Positions 10,421-21,300 of a stretch of 64,000 bases of DNA are shown one piece after another. Source of the DNA: Diplodia intermedia (lineage: Eukaryota > Ascomycota > Dothideomycetes > Botryosphaeriales > Botryosphaeriaceae); assembly GCA_021495925.1 (NCBI GenBank), contig JAKEKT010000106.1, positions 54,367 through 118,366 of the forward strand, read 5' to 3'. Within the stretch, counting starts at the first letter, position 1, and each line of letters opens with the position of its first letter. The translations under genes were made by a program, and so were the position numbers. Under the pieces are notes generated by a model. The model was given only the letters and a program-made list of their open reading frames with translations. It did no database searches and was not told where the DNA came from.

Positions 10421-10917
10421 GTAAAAGGTTAGACGGAGGGGTTGGTGTTGAGGCGCAGGTAGGGGAGGGGCTGGATGGTGCTGTGTTGATATGGTAAGGG
10501 AGGAGAGGGAAGAGATGGTTTGGCTTGTGACGCTGTATATATTTGTCTGTCATCTGGCCATTTTCGGTTTTTTGTTTTGTTTTTTTTTGTGTCTGAATAT
10601 TGGTGGATGGTTGGGGAAGTGTAATGTGGCACTTTCTTCTGTGTGTGTGTGTGTGTGGATCTCGAGATAAGCGTCGAGATTCATGGAGCCAACATAGCGA
10701 GCGCGCGTCTCCTACCTATGGCACTTGAAGTAGATATCCTGACGTATGTAAATACATACGAGTTTCGGAGCCGTAAACACCTTCAGATACAAGATTCTGG
10801 CATCTAACACTAGGCAGGCATACCGCAATACCTCTACCAAAAGCACCAAAGGATGTGTGTGCAACAACAGACGTGCAACCAACCTCGAGACCCGAAGAGC
10901 AAATCTCAACCGGAAGG

Positions 10918-10967
10918 GGAAGAAGAAGAAGAAGATCCATCCATCCATCCATCCATCCACCCACCCA
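10918..10967. repeat. microsatellite (AAG)n followed by (CATC)n
   Basis: Six AAG-type triplets run directly into at least six CATC tetramers, then CACC units. Confidence 0.85.
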
Positions 10968-11282
10968 TTTAGCTCCCCTCCCCTCTCCACCAATCACCTC
11001 CCACCACACACACCGTCCAATCACCACGCCCACAAACCATGCACGCCTCCCCAACCGGCCATCCACGCAACAAAGGGGGAAGCGATCAACAACTTCCGAC
11101 GCAGCAGAGCCGAAGGGCGACGCCCAAACCTTTTTCGGGTTGGGCCGCCGACCGGGGTGGAGGGCAAGGCAGTAGTCATCTTTTTGCGTGATTGGTCGGA
11201 AGCTTCGACATGGGATCGAGGGAGGGGGCGAAAAAAGGGCAAAGGTGGGGGGAGGGTGAGGGCAGCGAGAAAAAAAGAGATG

Positions 11283-11330
11283 TGGGCAGGGCAGGGCAGG
11301 GCAGGATGGGGCGGGCGGGCGGGCGGGCGA
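11283..11330 (+). repeat. G-run tract with quadruplex potential
   Basis: Units of GGGCA, repeated four times, pass into GGGC repeated five times; many runs of three or more G with loops of 1-2 nt. Confidence 0.75.
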
Positions 11331-11437
11331 GAAAGAAAGAGTTACCACCGTACGTGTTGTGGGAAAATGAGGGGGGAGAGGGCGCGCGCGGGGGGGGGCT
11401 GGTTGTTATTATTACTGGCCGATCGATGTGTTTCGGT

Positions 11438-11512
11438 CGGAGGGGAGGGAGAGGGCAGGGGAGAGGGGAGGGGAGGGGCAGGGCGGAGGAAGGGAGGGAT
11501 GGGGTTGTGGTA
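11438..11512 (+). repeat. second G-rich tract
   Basis: More than ten runs of three to four G separated by A, GA or CA over 75 bp. Confidence 0.75.
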
Positions 11513-13601
11513 TTGGTTGGATGTTGTTGCCTGCTTGGATGCACAAAGGCGAGAGAGAGAGAGGGAGTCGGAGATGATGGGAGAAATGCGGATAATGGGG
11601 GATCGGTGGCGAAGTTCGGAAAGGCGTCGTCGTCTGTTGGAGGGGAGGGACCAGGGCACGGGAAAAAAAAGTTGCCTGATCTTGCTTACGTCGGTTAGTC
11701 GGTTTTGTCGATGCTGCCCAATGGCTGTGCACGGCATGATCTCTTCATGTTGTAGCACGTCATGACAGGATTGGCGACTCATCTGGACGGGTTTCAAGAA
11801 GTCGTCAAAGGAGACGGGAATGTGGTGGGTGGAGGTGAAGTACAAGACAAGTGCTCGGTGTACAAGCTTGTCACCCTGTTGGACGTTCGTGTAGAGCATG
11901 AGCACTATTCAGACAACCGCCCCTCGGTTGCTGCTTCGTAGATCTGTCTGGGACTACCGGGGACAAAGAAAGAAAAGAGAAGGATGGGAAAGGAGGAAGA
12001 GAAACCCACCAGTCCGTACCCTTGCTGTCCAGAGCGTCCTGTTCTGGGCGCGTGAGCGTGGATACGGGCAGTGGTGCATGTGCGAATCTGGCGAGAGGTT
12101 TGCGAGATGGCAAGGGATATAGAGTAGGCACGTTATGCATGTCTTGTGGAAGCTGAACCATTATTGACATGTATCGCGCACCCTCGACATCCTATCCCTT
12201 CCCACTACCCAATCCCCATCAGGCGTAGTGCACGGCACACAAGAGATGGGCAAAGATAGCAAAAAAGATTCCCGTCATCGTGATGGGCAAAGCTGCTCTC
12301 AAGCGGTGCCAAGGACCGGACCATCCGCTCGGAAGCAGGCAGATGACCCACAGCCATTTCGGGCCGGCACAGCTTGCACAGGCAATCTCCCTGCCCTGTT
12401 GGACTACTGAGTGCGGGGGGTGGATGGACGAGGACCACAGGGCATCTGATGAGGTCCGGGGTAGGGTCTCGGCCTACATGTGGCAAGAGAGAGCACCGGC
12501 CGACGCAGGCACCCCCCACCGGCTCCGCCGAACTGCATGATATGCGTGTTCATCCTTCGATTAGTTAATGATCAGTAATAAGTCGCGGCACCGCATCGTC
12601 GGCCCGGTCGGGTTCTTGCGCTGCGGTGGAGACCTGCTCTTCCTTGTGCAACAACACCAAACCGGGCCGCCAAGGCAAGGGAGAGACGTTGCCCTGTTCG
12701 ATCTGATTTGCTTTTGTAGGGTTCAACAAAAAGAAAAACAAATTAGGATTTGTCTTTCAGTTTCCCAGCTGGGGCGGGCGCGTCCAACGGTCGATCTGGG
12801 CCCTGCTGTGTAACCGTCACATGTGCCCTGTTGAACGAAGAATTTTTGCGTAATCAATTCTCCGATGTGAGACACTTGCGGCCTTGAACATTCAATAACG
12901 ATGCGGACGCGAGGATCTCGACCTCTGCTCGAACGAGCGGTGTAGGAGCGGAAGTGAAATGAGTGATGGAGACTCTTTGAGACCCGAGAAATTACATGTA
13001 TAGCATCGAAGCTTTGGAAGACCGCAGTAAGACAAATAGGCCTAGTGACACGCCGAAATTTTAGGACATTTGGAATGCAGAGAAACGGTTTGACGGCAGC
13101 AACCAAAGCGAGTGATGGATGCTGTCGCATGCACTTTCCGATATCGGAGATGCGCGAGCACTCCCATTCTAGTAAACTCACTCGTCTGATTCCCAACTTC
13201 CCGCGAATACCTGAGAGAGTAAGAAACTACTGCCTCCACTAAAGAAAAGCCCAGCAATGATGGTTGGTTGGTTTTACAGCACCGTGATTATGTGCTTCTT
13301 TCTTCGACAATGATCCGGAACCCATGAGAGAGTGCCCCAGTTTCCGCAATTATACAAGCTGAGAAAGGGAAAGGAGACAGAGAAAATTCTTCCAGACATC
13401 TCCAGCCATTTCCAAAGCTGCCGCTGAAACAACCGCATATCTTACACAATCTGATCAAGACAGCCATGGCTCAAGGCAGGGGTGGTCTTAGGCGTCTTCT
13501 TTTGCGGTGTCCGTTATGCCGGAGGGCAAGTCCATTGGCACGCACTTTGCGTAGCTGTGTCTGAGACGGGCCCTCGTCCTCCGGCGGCGCGGCGCTGAGG
13601 C

Positions 13602-14644
13602 TTAGAATTCGGCGCTGCCGTTGCCGTTGTGGTGGCCGACGGTGTAGCCGAAAGCGCTGTTGTCTTGCTCCGACGTGTCGACGTCTCCGCTCAGAAGGTT
13701 GTTGTTGCTGGCACCCTCTGCACCGGCATAGGCGGCGGAGGCATTCGCACCCCCGGATGCGCTGCTCCCGGCCCCGGCAGCGGCATTGCCCTGTTGTGGA
13801 TAGCCGACGGCAGGCTTGTTCTGATTTGCGAGGAGGGTCTCGAGGCGCCAATCAATACCAAAAGTTCAGATTATTCTTCGTCATATGCCAGAAAAGGATC
13901 GGCAACAAACGAAAGGAAGGGAAGGGGGTAGCTTACTTCGCGGTAGCGCGACAGGTAGATCTTCAGCGCTTCGGCGTAGTTCTCGAATCCAAGCGAGGTC
14001 ATGGCGAAGAGGATGTCCTCGCCATTGACCGTCTTGCGCTTCTCCTGCTGGCACTTTTCGGAGGCTGGCGCCAGTTAGAACGGGCTCGGCTGCTGGGGGG
14101 GTTTGCGACGCACCCTCGCTGGTGATGAAGGAGATGAACTCGCTGACGCATTCCTGCATGCATTCTTTGGCCTCTTTGGCGATCTTCGCGTTCTCGGGCA
14201 GGGCCATCTTCATGATGCGGGCGACTGGCGCAAAGTTGCGAATGTTAGCGTCGCTGGCAGCACTTTCGGGGCGGCCCTTGGAGGCATTCTGGGGCGGCGA
14301 CTGCGATGACGGAGGAGATGCAGACGACATGGTTCAGGGCGGGCGCGGACCGTTTTTGAGCGACCGTCTGCTGAGGCGCTGATTCGAGGTGTGGGCGTGT
14401 CGAGAGCATTCGTCGACGTGCAGCCGCGGGTTTGGGGCGCGCAAATCAGATGAGGGGAGAGGTGCATTTCAGACGTACCATTTGCTATAGGCAGCCATCG
14501 GTCCTGCTCCTTGACTTCGAACTCGTAGCCGAGTCCTTGCGCTTGTGTATCCTGAGCTTCTCTGTCCATATGCGGCTCCGAAGATTCGTCAGGCGACTGC
14601 GCTCCAGGTTCCACGTCCGACTTCTTCGGCGGGGTGGCCGACAT
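13602..14644 (-). CDS. hapC: HapC / NF-YB subunit of the CCAAT-binding complex
   Basis: Histone-fold subunit that pairs with HapE and HapB to bind CCAAT boxes. Four exons on the minus strand: 14479-14644, 14114-14224, 13937-14064 and 13602-13838, for 213 aa. The conserved core is EQDRWLPIANVARIMKMALP, then ENAKIAKEAKECMQECVSEF, ISFITSEASEKCQQEKRKTV and NGEDILFAMTSLGFENYAEA, continuing LKIYLSRYRE. All junctions restore this core exactly. A Gly/Asn/Ser/Ala-rich C-terminal tail ends in GNGSAEF. An unspliced 516-aa frame extending upstream is spurious. The short N-terminal exon is Glu/Ser-rich and not conserved in the family. Confidence 0.95.
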
Positions 14645-16560
14645 GTTTATTCGGCCGGCTGCAGGCGCCTTGGAGCCTGACAGAGCTCTTTGTGACGTGG
14701 TCTGCCAGCGAATAGGTCTGCTCAAGCCAGCGCAGAGCTTGGGCGAGCCGGCCGAGTATGCGGCCTGGGTGATGCGCGTCAAGGGCAGCCGGGGCCTGTG
14801 CGACTCGAGCCTGGACCGGGCGCTGGGGGAGTCGCGCGCCGAGGATGCCAGGAAGCTTCTGATGCAAGCGCTAATGTAGGATGGTATCGACGTGCAGGGC
14901 GGAGCAGGGGACGACTTGGGCAGATCCGTCGAGCGTGGTGGCGCGTAGCTGCGCAATTGGCGAGCGTGCGACTCGGGCTGCAGGCGCGCGAACGGAGGCC
15001 TACTGGGTGCTACCGTCAGCCGCGAGGCGCGGCGAGGCGCGGTGCGTTGGACGAGGCGGGCGGGCTGCGAGCGGGCGCGAGGTACGACGGTGCGCTGGAG
15101 AGGGCGCGGGCGGGAGGCAGCCGTGCCAGCGTGCAGGCGGCGGATTACGGCAATGGGCGCAGGTGGTGGTGGAGGAGACGTGTAGCGGCGTTCGCAGCAC
15201 AGGCGGCCGGGATGGAAGATGGACGGCGACGCGGGACGGGCCCGCCGGTCAGCAGCCGCGACAACAACAACAACAAAACCCTCGCCCGCACGCATGCCGG
15301 GCATGGAACAAGGGCCCGGTGACGACACAGCCGCGAGGCTGAGCCCGCGCGAGTCGTGGCCCCAGCGCCGAAGCCAGCCGCCCCCAGCGCGCGCTCGTGC
15401 TGCGCATCCTCCGCCGCGGGGTCGGCCGTCCGAGATCTCCCTCGCCCTCAACAATTGGCCAATGACCTCGCCCGTGGCCGCGCCAAACGCCCGCCGCGAG
15501 CCGCCTGCCCACGCGTTCCGCGCCGCCGTGCAGCGCGCCGCCGGGCATCGCAGCATCGAGCGAAAGCACGCCGGCCGCGTACGTTTGGCTGTCAGCCCAC
15601 GCCGCGTCGCGAGCCCGCGGGCAGAGGAGGGTGCACACAGCATGCAGCCACGGGCCAAAGCCCTGCAGGACCGCACTGTCGGGGTCTGGCACCCCCTCCG
15701 GCACGCAGAGCGATGTGCTGTCCTCCGACTGCCGTCAGATTGCGGCCGGCTTCGATCCACGCTCGCATGGCAGAGACAGCAGCCCCCCTGGCAGCCGGCT
15801 TACTGCTCGACGTGGTCGCCAGGAGCGTCGTGGCTGCGGCGCACGCCCTGCTCTCGATCCCATGACGTCGGCACATCCTTTCGGGGCCCGCCATGCTATT
15901 GGCGAGTACCTGAATTGGGCGCGATCTCTGGGTACCCTATGAGCTGCCCGCCCACACTCGCGGAACTGTCTCTGGACGTTAGGCGTCGATCCAGCGCTGG
16001 CTGCAGCTCCGGCCAACACATCCTGCAGCTGGCATCGGCGCGCGTCAAGCCACGAAGGCTCAGCCTTGTGCCGACAGCCCTAGGATTTTCCCAACCCTTG
16101 CCGCCGTGGAACCGACGTCAGGAAAGACCGCTGATCGGCTGGCCATCGCAGCGCTCGCGTGCAGAGATCGAGGAAGAGGCGCAGCACTCTAGATTCGCTG
16201 ACTTCATTGCACAGCTATGTACAGCTCATCCGCCGCATTCAAGCTTTTGTTTCAGACCAACATCACCAGATGCTTGCAACTGTGCCAGCAAACACCCCAT
16301 CGCACCCTCGACGTATGACGCTGCCAGAACAGCATCGAGCTGGCGCCGGATCCACCGTTCGCATGGGCTGATCTCAGATTAACTTCGCTGACGGCTGGAC
16401 ATTTTTGCCGTGAAAAGGTGACAGCGCTGAGGGAGCGCGCCTCCGCCCAGGCCTCCCAGGTTTGCGTCTGTTTGACTGCAACGTCGCCCCGAGAGGCCGC
16501 CACTGCACATTGAGTGGAGCCGGTGGATGCTGCGTGTTCGATATTATCACCCGTCTTATA
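14645..16560. other. 1.9-kb GC-rich upstream region of hapC
   Basis: Lies between the 3' end of the prefoldin gene and hapC, both minus strand. Long open frames on both strands (for example 15219-16382 plus) have no motif and arise from high GC. The segment probably holds the hapC promoter and a long leader. No repeat recognised. Confidence 0.5.
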
Positions 16561-17198
16561 CTACTGCTGCACGACCTGGATGTTGTTCTTTTTCTGCATA
16601 GCGACGGCGCGTTAGCATGGCATCTGCCGTCTTCGCACCTCCCCGTCGGTCACGTACCTTCCACTTGTCCATCTCTCCCTGCTTTGTCTGGTACTGCTTC
16701 AACAAATCGTCCAAAACCTTCTTGAGGCCCTCCGAGTTCGTCTTCAGCGCTGGCACCACATCCTTCACCGTTCTCTCCACCAGCACGCCGTTGATCATGC
16801 GGAAGCATTTCCGATCCTCGGGGAGGGGTTCCAGAGTCTCGAGAACCAGCCTAACGCCATATATCAGTGCTACTGTCCATAGAGTTTCTCCTGGTTCAGG
16901 GCCGCGGGTAGCGGTGAGGACAAGGCGAGGGAGGGGCGGCTTGAGAAGGGACGGGATGCGGAGAAGCGGTGTGATGGCCTGGAGAAGGTGCGTAATGGGG
17001 CCATGGTCTCGTACTTGTGCTCTTCGGTCTCCTGTTCGACATCGCCGATCTTCTGCGCGAGCTGCTGGAGGATGTTCTTGTAGTTCGAATATTGGACTTG
17101 CAGCTCTGCGACGGGTGTTAGCGGGAGGCCCGTGGAACTCGCACGGTCGAATGCCATTTCATACCTTGCTGCTTCTTCTGCGACATGGGTTGCGCCAT
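16561..17198 (-). CDS. GIM4: prefoldin subunit 2
   Basis: Beta-type subunit of the hexameric prefoldin (GimC) chaperone that hands nascent actin and tubulin to CCT. Four exons on the minus strand: 17165-17198, 17015-17105, 16658-16850 and 16561-16593, for 116 aa, the usual family length. Spliced, it reads MAQPMSQKKQQELQVQYSNY, then KNILQQLAQKIGDVEQETEE, HKLVLETLEPLPEDRKCFRM and INGVLVERTVKDVVPALKTN, ending KKNNIQVVQQ. Two coiled-coil helices flank the beta-hairpin around INGVLVERTV. The start could also be the second Met. All three splice joins were set by continuity of the conserved sequence. Confidence 0.93.
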
Positions 17199-17455
17199 TG
17201 TGCTGGAGCTCGGGCTGGGGTGGTTGCGGCAGTGTCGTCGTCAAGGTGCGGGAGACTCGCGGTGGCGGCGGGCGGAGTGCGGGACCGACCTAAACGCGGG
17301 ACGATGAAGCACGGCCTTCTTTCTCGCCGGTCGAATCGCGACACCCTCTCTCCGCCTTTCGCCCACAGCATCCTGCCCTGATCTACTCTGCGTCGAAAAC
17401 CCGCGCGCGCATCATCGCTCCTGCCAGGCTAACCCATTGCGCACACCCGTCCAAA
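17199..17455. promoter_or_regulatory. 257-bp bidirectional promoter of GIM4 and CMC2
   Basis: The start codons of the two small divergent genes lie 257 bp apart; no other feature fits between them. Confidence 0.6.
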
Positions 17456-17769
17456 ATGCATCCGCATCTGCACACCAAAGACAACAAAGGTTCCCTTGCC
17501 CGTCGTTTCCCGCTTTGCTCTCATGCCATCGACTGACACCCGGCTCTCCGCGCCGCGCAGCCTGCGAGGAGGTCATGAACGCCCTCGACGAGTGCCACTC
17601 CCGCGGCTTCCTCTACAAGGCCGTCGGCATGTGCAACAAGCCCAAGCACGCCGTCAACATGTGCCTGCGCGCCCAGCGTCTCGAGCGAACCAAGGCGAAC
17701 CGCGAGCAGGCCAAGATCAAGCGCGAGAAGATTGACAAGGTCTGGGCCGAGATCGACGCCAACACGTAG
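17456..17769 (+). CDS. CMC2: COX assembly mitochondrial protein 2 (twin CX9C)
   Basis: Small intermembrane-space protein for cytochrome c oxidase assembly, imported by Mia40-dependent oxidation. Exons 17456-17489 and 17561-17769 give 80 aa beginning MHPHLHTKDNKACEEV. The two CX9C motifs are CEEVMNALDEC and CNKPKHAVNMC. The C-terminus is a basic helix (LERTKANREQAKIKREKIDK). The unspliced frame starting at 17437 would replace the conserved N-terminus, so the spliced model with its 34-nt first exon is preferred. Confidence 0.9.
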
Positions 17770-18950
17770 GCTGTGAAGCGAGACATACGAGGGGCATGTA
17801 CATTGGAGGTGTAAGATATTTGGCGGAGAATGCATGGACGGCGGCGCATGGGTATGGGAGGATTCGGATAAACATTCACGCACGGCAATGGAGTTTCACC
17901 TGGGAATCTGTAGGTACGGGGACGAAAGAGAATGGATTCAGTCTGGGGACCGGAGTGGCTTCGGGTCTCTGGTTGAGAACATGGTGGAATGTTCATCATT
18001 CTCCACTCCGCCTGTCAGTCCTGTGACGCACAGTCGATCAGCAAGCAGGTACAAATTACACAGGAGCAGACCGCAAGTTCTGAGATGACTCGAAGGGCGA
18101 AATGCGCGTGATGCCAAAGCATTTACGAGGTAGCAGCCTTCTTAGGATTCCACGCATCGTCCCCATTCGTACGGTGATGCCTGGAGATACACAGGCCGGA
18201 AGTACCTACCTACACAAACATCAATTCGTACAGCTTCCTCGGCTCACCAATGTCCTTCCTGCTGAGGCAGTAGGTATCTGCACAGTGCTCATGTGAGTCT
18301 GTGCACCCCTCTGTCTTGGACACTTTGTTTTCTACATTCGCTTCCGCGCCTAAGGTCGTGTTCGCACGGTGTATCGCTCAGATAGGGAACTGCAATGGGC
18401 CTTATCCTGCCGAGGATTGGGCTATATCATATGATCCCCCACATCAAATCAGGCCCGCTTCGGCACACAGCACGCTGGCTGCTAAGGCTCCGTGACTGAC
18501 CTATCATGATCCTTGCTTTGTGCTCTTGCCAAGCGTCCGGAAGAGGAAGGTGCTACACAGGCCTCCAAAGGTCAAACGAGCCAAGAGATGGGTCTACCAA
18601 GGACATTCCTCCTCTGGTTAGGAGAGACCCGCATACAAGCTCAACGGGCTCAGCACTATGCTGCGTAGAAGACCTCTCCGCTCTTATATTGGCCGGATTG
18701 ACTAATGCTCATAAAGGCCGCCAAGCGCATGATACCACTAGATGCTGTGAAGCATCTATCGGAGTGCTTGCCACCTCGATGAAGGAGGAGCCAAGAGGCT
18801 TGGAGTACTTGCTACCATCGGAGGTCAGCGACTTCCGTCGAACCAGGTCAGTATAAATTCTTCTGCGTGTTTATGTTTTGAAACAGCGGGATCCACCTCT
18901 TCACCTTGCCATTCGTCTGATATCAATTGTATTCTTTTCCGATCATCGCC
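17770..18950. other. intergenic, no gene seen
   Basis: 1.2 kb between CMC2 and the aminopeptidase gene. Only short random frames; the last few hundred bases are presumably the aminopeptidase promoter. Confidence 0.5.
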
Positions 18951-20240
18951 ATGAAGGTTTCTACTTTGCTTGCTATCGCCGCGGCTGCGGCCGTTTCTGC
19001 AGCTCCGCTTGGCCCCCGCGCCGATGAGGCGGCTGAGCCTGAGAAATTCTTGCTCAAGCTGAGCGATTCGGAGGAGAAATGGGTCACCGAGGCGGAGAAG
19101 TGGGAGCTGAGGAAGGTACGTGATGTTTGGTCTGCAAGACTGTCACGATCTTGTGGAAGACTGTGAAGCTAATTCGTGTACAATGTAGGCTGGCGTCAAC
19201 TTCTTTGACAAAACCTGGACTCAATCTGAAAAGGCCGAGACCAAGGCAATGCGCCAGGCCGTCAGTTACCCGACTACGGCCAAGTTCACTTCTGCCGTCA
19301 ACACCCTGATCAGCAGCCTCTCCACGTCAAACCTGCAGACAAACCTTCAGGGGCTCACTGAGTTCACCAACCGCTACTACCGCGCCTCGACCGGCGCTCA
19401 AGCCGCCACCTGGCTCAAGGACCTCGTCCAAAGCACCATCGACGGCGCCGGCGGCGGTGGCACCGTAGAGTTCTTCACCCACTCCTGGACGCAGAGCAGC
19501 ATCATCGCCAAGGTGCCGGGCAAGAGCGACGCGACCATCGTGGTGGGCAGCCACTTCGACAGCATCAACCTCAACAACCCGACCAGCGGGCGGGCGCCGG
19601 GCGCCGACGACGACGGCAGCGGGTCCGTGGCCAACCTCGAGATCCTCAAGGCGTACCTGGCGAGCAGCGCGGTGCGCAACGGCGAGGCGGAGAACACGGT
19701 CGAGTTCCACTGGTACGCGGGCGAGGAGGGCGGCCTGCTCGGCTCGCAGGCCATCTTCGACTCGTACGCCAGCGACGGCCGCAACGTCATCGCCATGCTG
19801 AACTTCGACATGACCGGATACACGGCCGGCATGACGGACGCCGGCGTGGCCAAGTCGCTGGCCGTCGTCACCGACTACGTGAACACGGCGCTCAGCGACT
19901 TCGCCCGCCTGATGATCCGGACCTACACCTCCCTCCCCATCTCCACCAGCACCTGCGGCTACGCTTGGTAAGTTGAAGTGGACTTTTTTTTTTTCTTTCT
20001 TTCTTTCCTTTTTGGCGCTGAAAGCGGTCGATTGCTAACGGGATTTGTAGCTCTGACCACGCTTCGGCGACGGATGCTGGCTTCCCTTCGGCCTACATCT
20101 TCGAGAGCCCCGACGAGTACGAGTCTCCGTACATCCACACCACCTCAGACACCATCAGCACTGTCGACTTCGGCCACGTGCTCAACCACGCAAAGGCTGG
20201 TCTTGGCTTCGTCTACGAGCTTGCCTTCACTAGCTTCTAA
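18951..20240 (+). CDS. LAP1: secreted leucine aminopeptidase 1 (M28 family)
   Basis: Extracellular zinc aminopeptidase of MEROPS M28E. Exons 18951-19115, 19189-19967 and 20051-20240 give 377 aa. A signal peptide (MKVSTLLAIAAAAAVSAAPL) is followed by an acidic propeptide. Zinc ligands and catalytic residues lie in GSHFDSI (His), APGADDDGSGS (Asp), WYAGEEGGLLGS (Glu-Glu, base and ligand), MLNFDMTGY (Asp) and HTTSDT (last His). The Cys pair of the family is in TCGYAC, whose second Cys codon is split by intron 2. Length matches fungal LAP1. Role: nutrient protein degradation. Confidence 0.92.
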
Positions 20241-20714
20241 GTTTGGGATGGTAAGCAGCTTGACGAGGATGTGTGAGAAATGAAAAAGAGTGAAGGAAAA
20301 AAAAATGGGGGGTGCAATGTGTCACCCGTTCATGGACATGTAAATAGTTCGAATGAAAATGTGTCAATCACTGCGCGTCTGTCACTTGAATGTCCACAGT
20401 GACACGGCGGGCGACGAAGGAATGGGCCCTCCCACAGATAATACGTCATATTCACGGGCAGTTGAATCCAGCATCTGGACGTATTTGTATGTTTTAAAAG
20501 TTGCATCTTCTCCCGGATGTTAGATTCGACTGCCTACGTAGGATAAGTGGTAAGGTCGTTGATGGGGCTTCGTCACCCTCCACTCGCATCTGCCTCAAGG
20601 GCTAAGAACTAAACCATTCGGTTCAATCTACCTGCTTAGCGACTCCGAAGCTCAGTGGAAGGAACCTACCGTTACAGCAAGTAAAATATAAATCATTTCT
20701 CCGCCTCCATCTCG
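20241..20714. other. intergenic with MITE-like copy
   Basis: 3' flanks of the aminopeptidase and the zinc-finger gene, which converge here; most of the sequence after 20400 is repeat-derived. Confidence 0.5.
20449..20600. repeat. MITE-like palindromic repeat, copy 3, with 3' extension
   Basis: The left arm TTCACGGGCAGTTGAATCCA and right arm GATTCGACTGCCTACGTAGG (20523-20542) are inverted. The segment 20491-20600 is a direct repeat, by eye about 85 percent identical, of 21185-21300, including GATGGGGCTTCGTCACC and CACTCGCATCTGCCTCA. Confidence 0.7.
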
Positions 20715-21167
20715 TCAAGTATACTGTTGTGCCGCTCTCTCAACATCCTGTAAACAACCAAGTTGATCATCGTCATTCCTATCCTCGACAAAGCCGGTGT
20801 TAGTGTTGAAAGGACGGGACAGAAGCTCCATAGCCTGTTCATCGGTCAATTTATGCTTGTTGCGGCGCAAGTGTCTTCGAAGGCTCTTAGGCGCGACCCA
20901 AACACGTGCATCTCCGCAATCGTCCTTTGGAGGACAGACACGAGCGAATCCACCCTTTTGTTGCTTGGTGGGGTGAAACGAACAACGGTGCTGATCGAAG
21001 GCGCTTTTTGAAGTAAAGACCTTTGTCTGCCTACAATCCTGCTCCGGGCATTTCTTTGGGGCCCAATCATGAGCACGGATGTGCTTGTTCAGGCTTTTCG
21101 GTTGGATAAACGTGGATTCGCAACCTGCGAGGGGACAAGAAAACCGCTCCGCACTGGCTCGATCCAA
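20715..21167 (-). CDS. small three-finger C2H2 zinc-finger protein
   Basis: 150 aa, single exon, no identified ortholog. Finger 1 is canonical (C-x4-C-x12-H-x3-H in FSCPLAGC...LNKHIRAH), finger 2 has C-x4-C with spacing 14 then H-x4-H (KKCPEQDC...FDQHRCSFH), and finger 3 is C-x5-C followed by RRHLRRNKH. A C-terminal tail of about 45 residues has no motif. Possibly a nucleic-acid-binding regulator. It sits between two direct copies of a MITE-like repeat, the upstream copy starting only about 18 bp before the ATG, so its promoter is largely repeat-derived. It could be a young or decaying gene. Confidence 0.65.
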   Translation of the reverse strand: MDRASAERFSCPLAGCESTFIQPKSLNKHIRAHDWAPKKCPEQDCRQTKVFTSKSAFDQHRCSFHPTKQQKGGFARVCPPKDDCGDARVWVAPKSLRRHLRRNKHKLTDEQAMELLSRPFNTNTGFVEDRNDDDQLGCLQDVERAAQQYT

Positions 21168-21184
21168 GAGGCGCTGAACTGTGT

Positions 21185-21300
21185 GTTTCTAAAAGTTGCA
21201 TCTTCGCCCGCATGTCAGATTCGACTGCCTATCTACATAGGAAAAGTGTAAGGTCGTCGATGGGGCTTCGTCACCCGCCACTCGCATCTGCCTCATAGAT
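21185..21300. repeat. MITE-like repeat, copy 4 (one arm)
   Basis: AAAAGTTGCATCTTCGCCCG is followed by GATTCGACTGCCTAT and TCGATGGGGCTTCGTCACCC, parallel to 20491-20600. The inverted left arm is absent. Confidence 0.7.

Larger units (their letters stand above)
10421..13601. other. 3.2-kb gene-poor region
   Basis: Between the dioxygenase and hapC I see no frame with domain similarity, splice structure or convincing codon use. The left part holds microsatellites and G-rich tracts, the middle (11.7-11.9 kb, minus) a non-repetitive 60-80-codon stretch of unknown nature, and the right part ordinary unique sequence. A non-coding RNA or a diverged gene cannot be excluded. Confidence 0.5.

Noticed and set aside
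14210..15760. 516-aa minus-strand frame reaching into hapC
   Set aside because: Only its end coincides with hapC exon 1 and reads through an intron; the upstream 400 residues are Arg/Ala/Pro-rich without motif.
15219..16382. 387-aa plus-strand frame upstream of hapC
   Set aside because: No domain or conserved segment; composition typical of GC-rich non-coding DNA.
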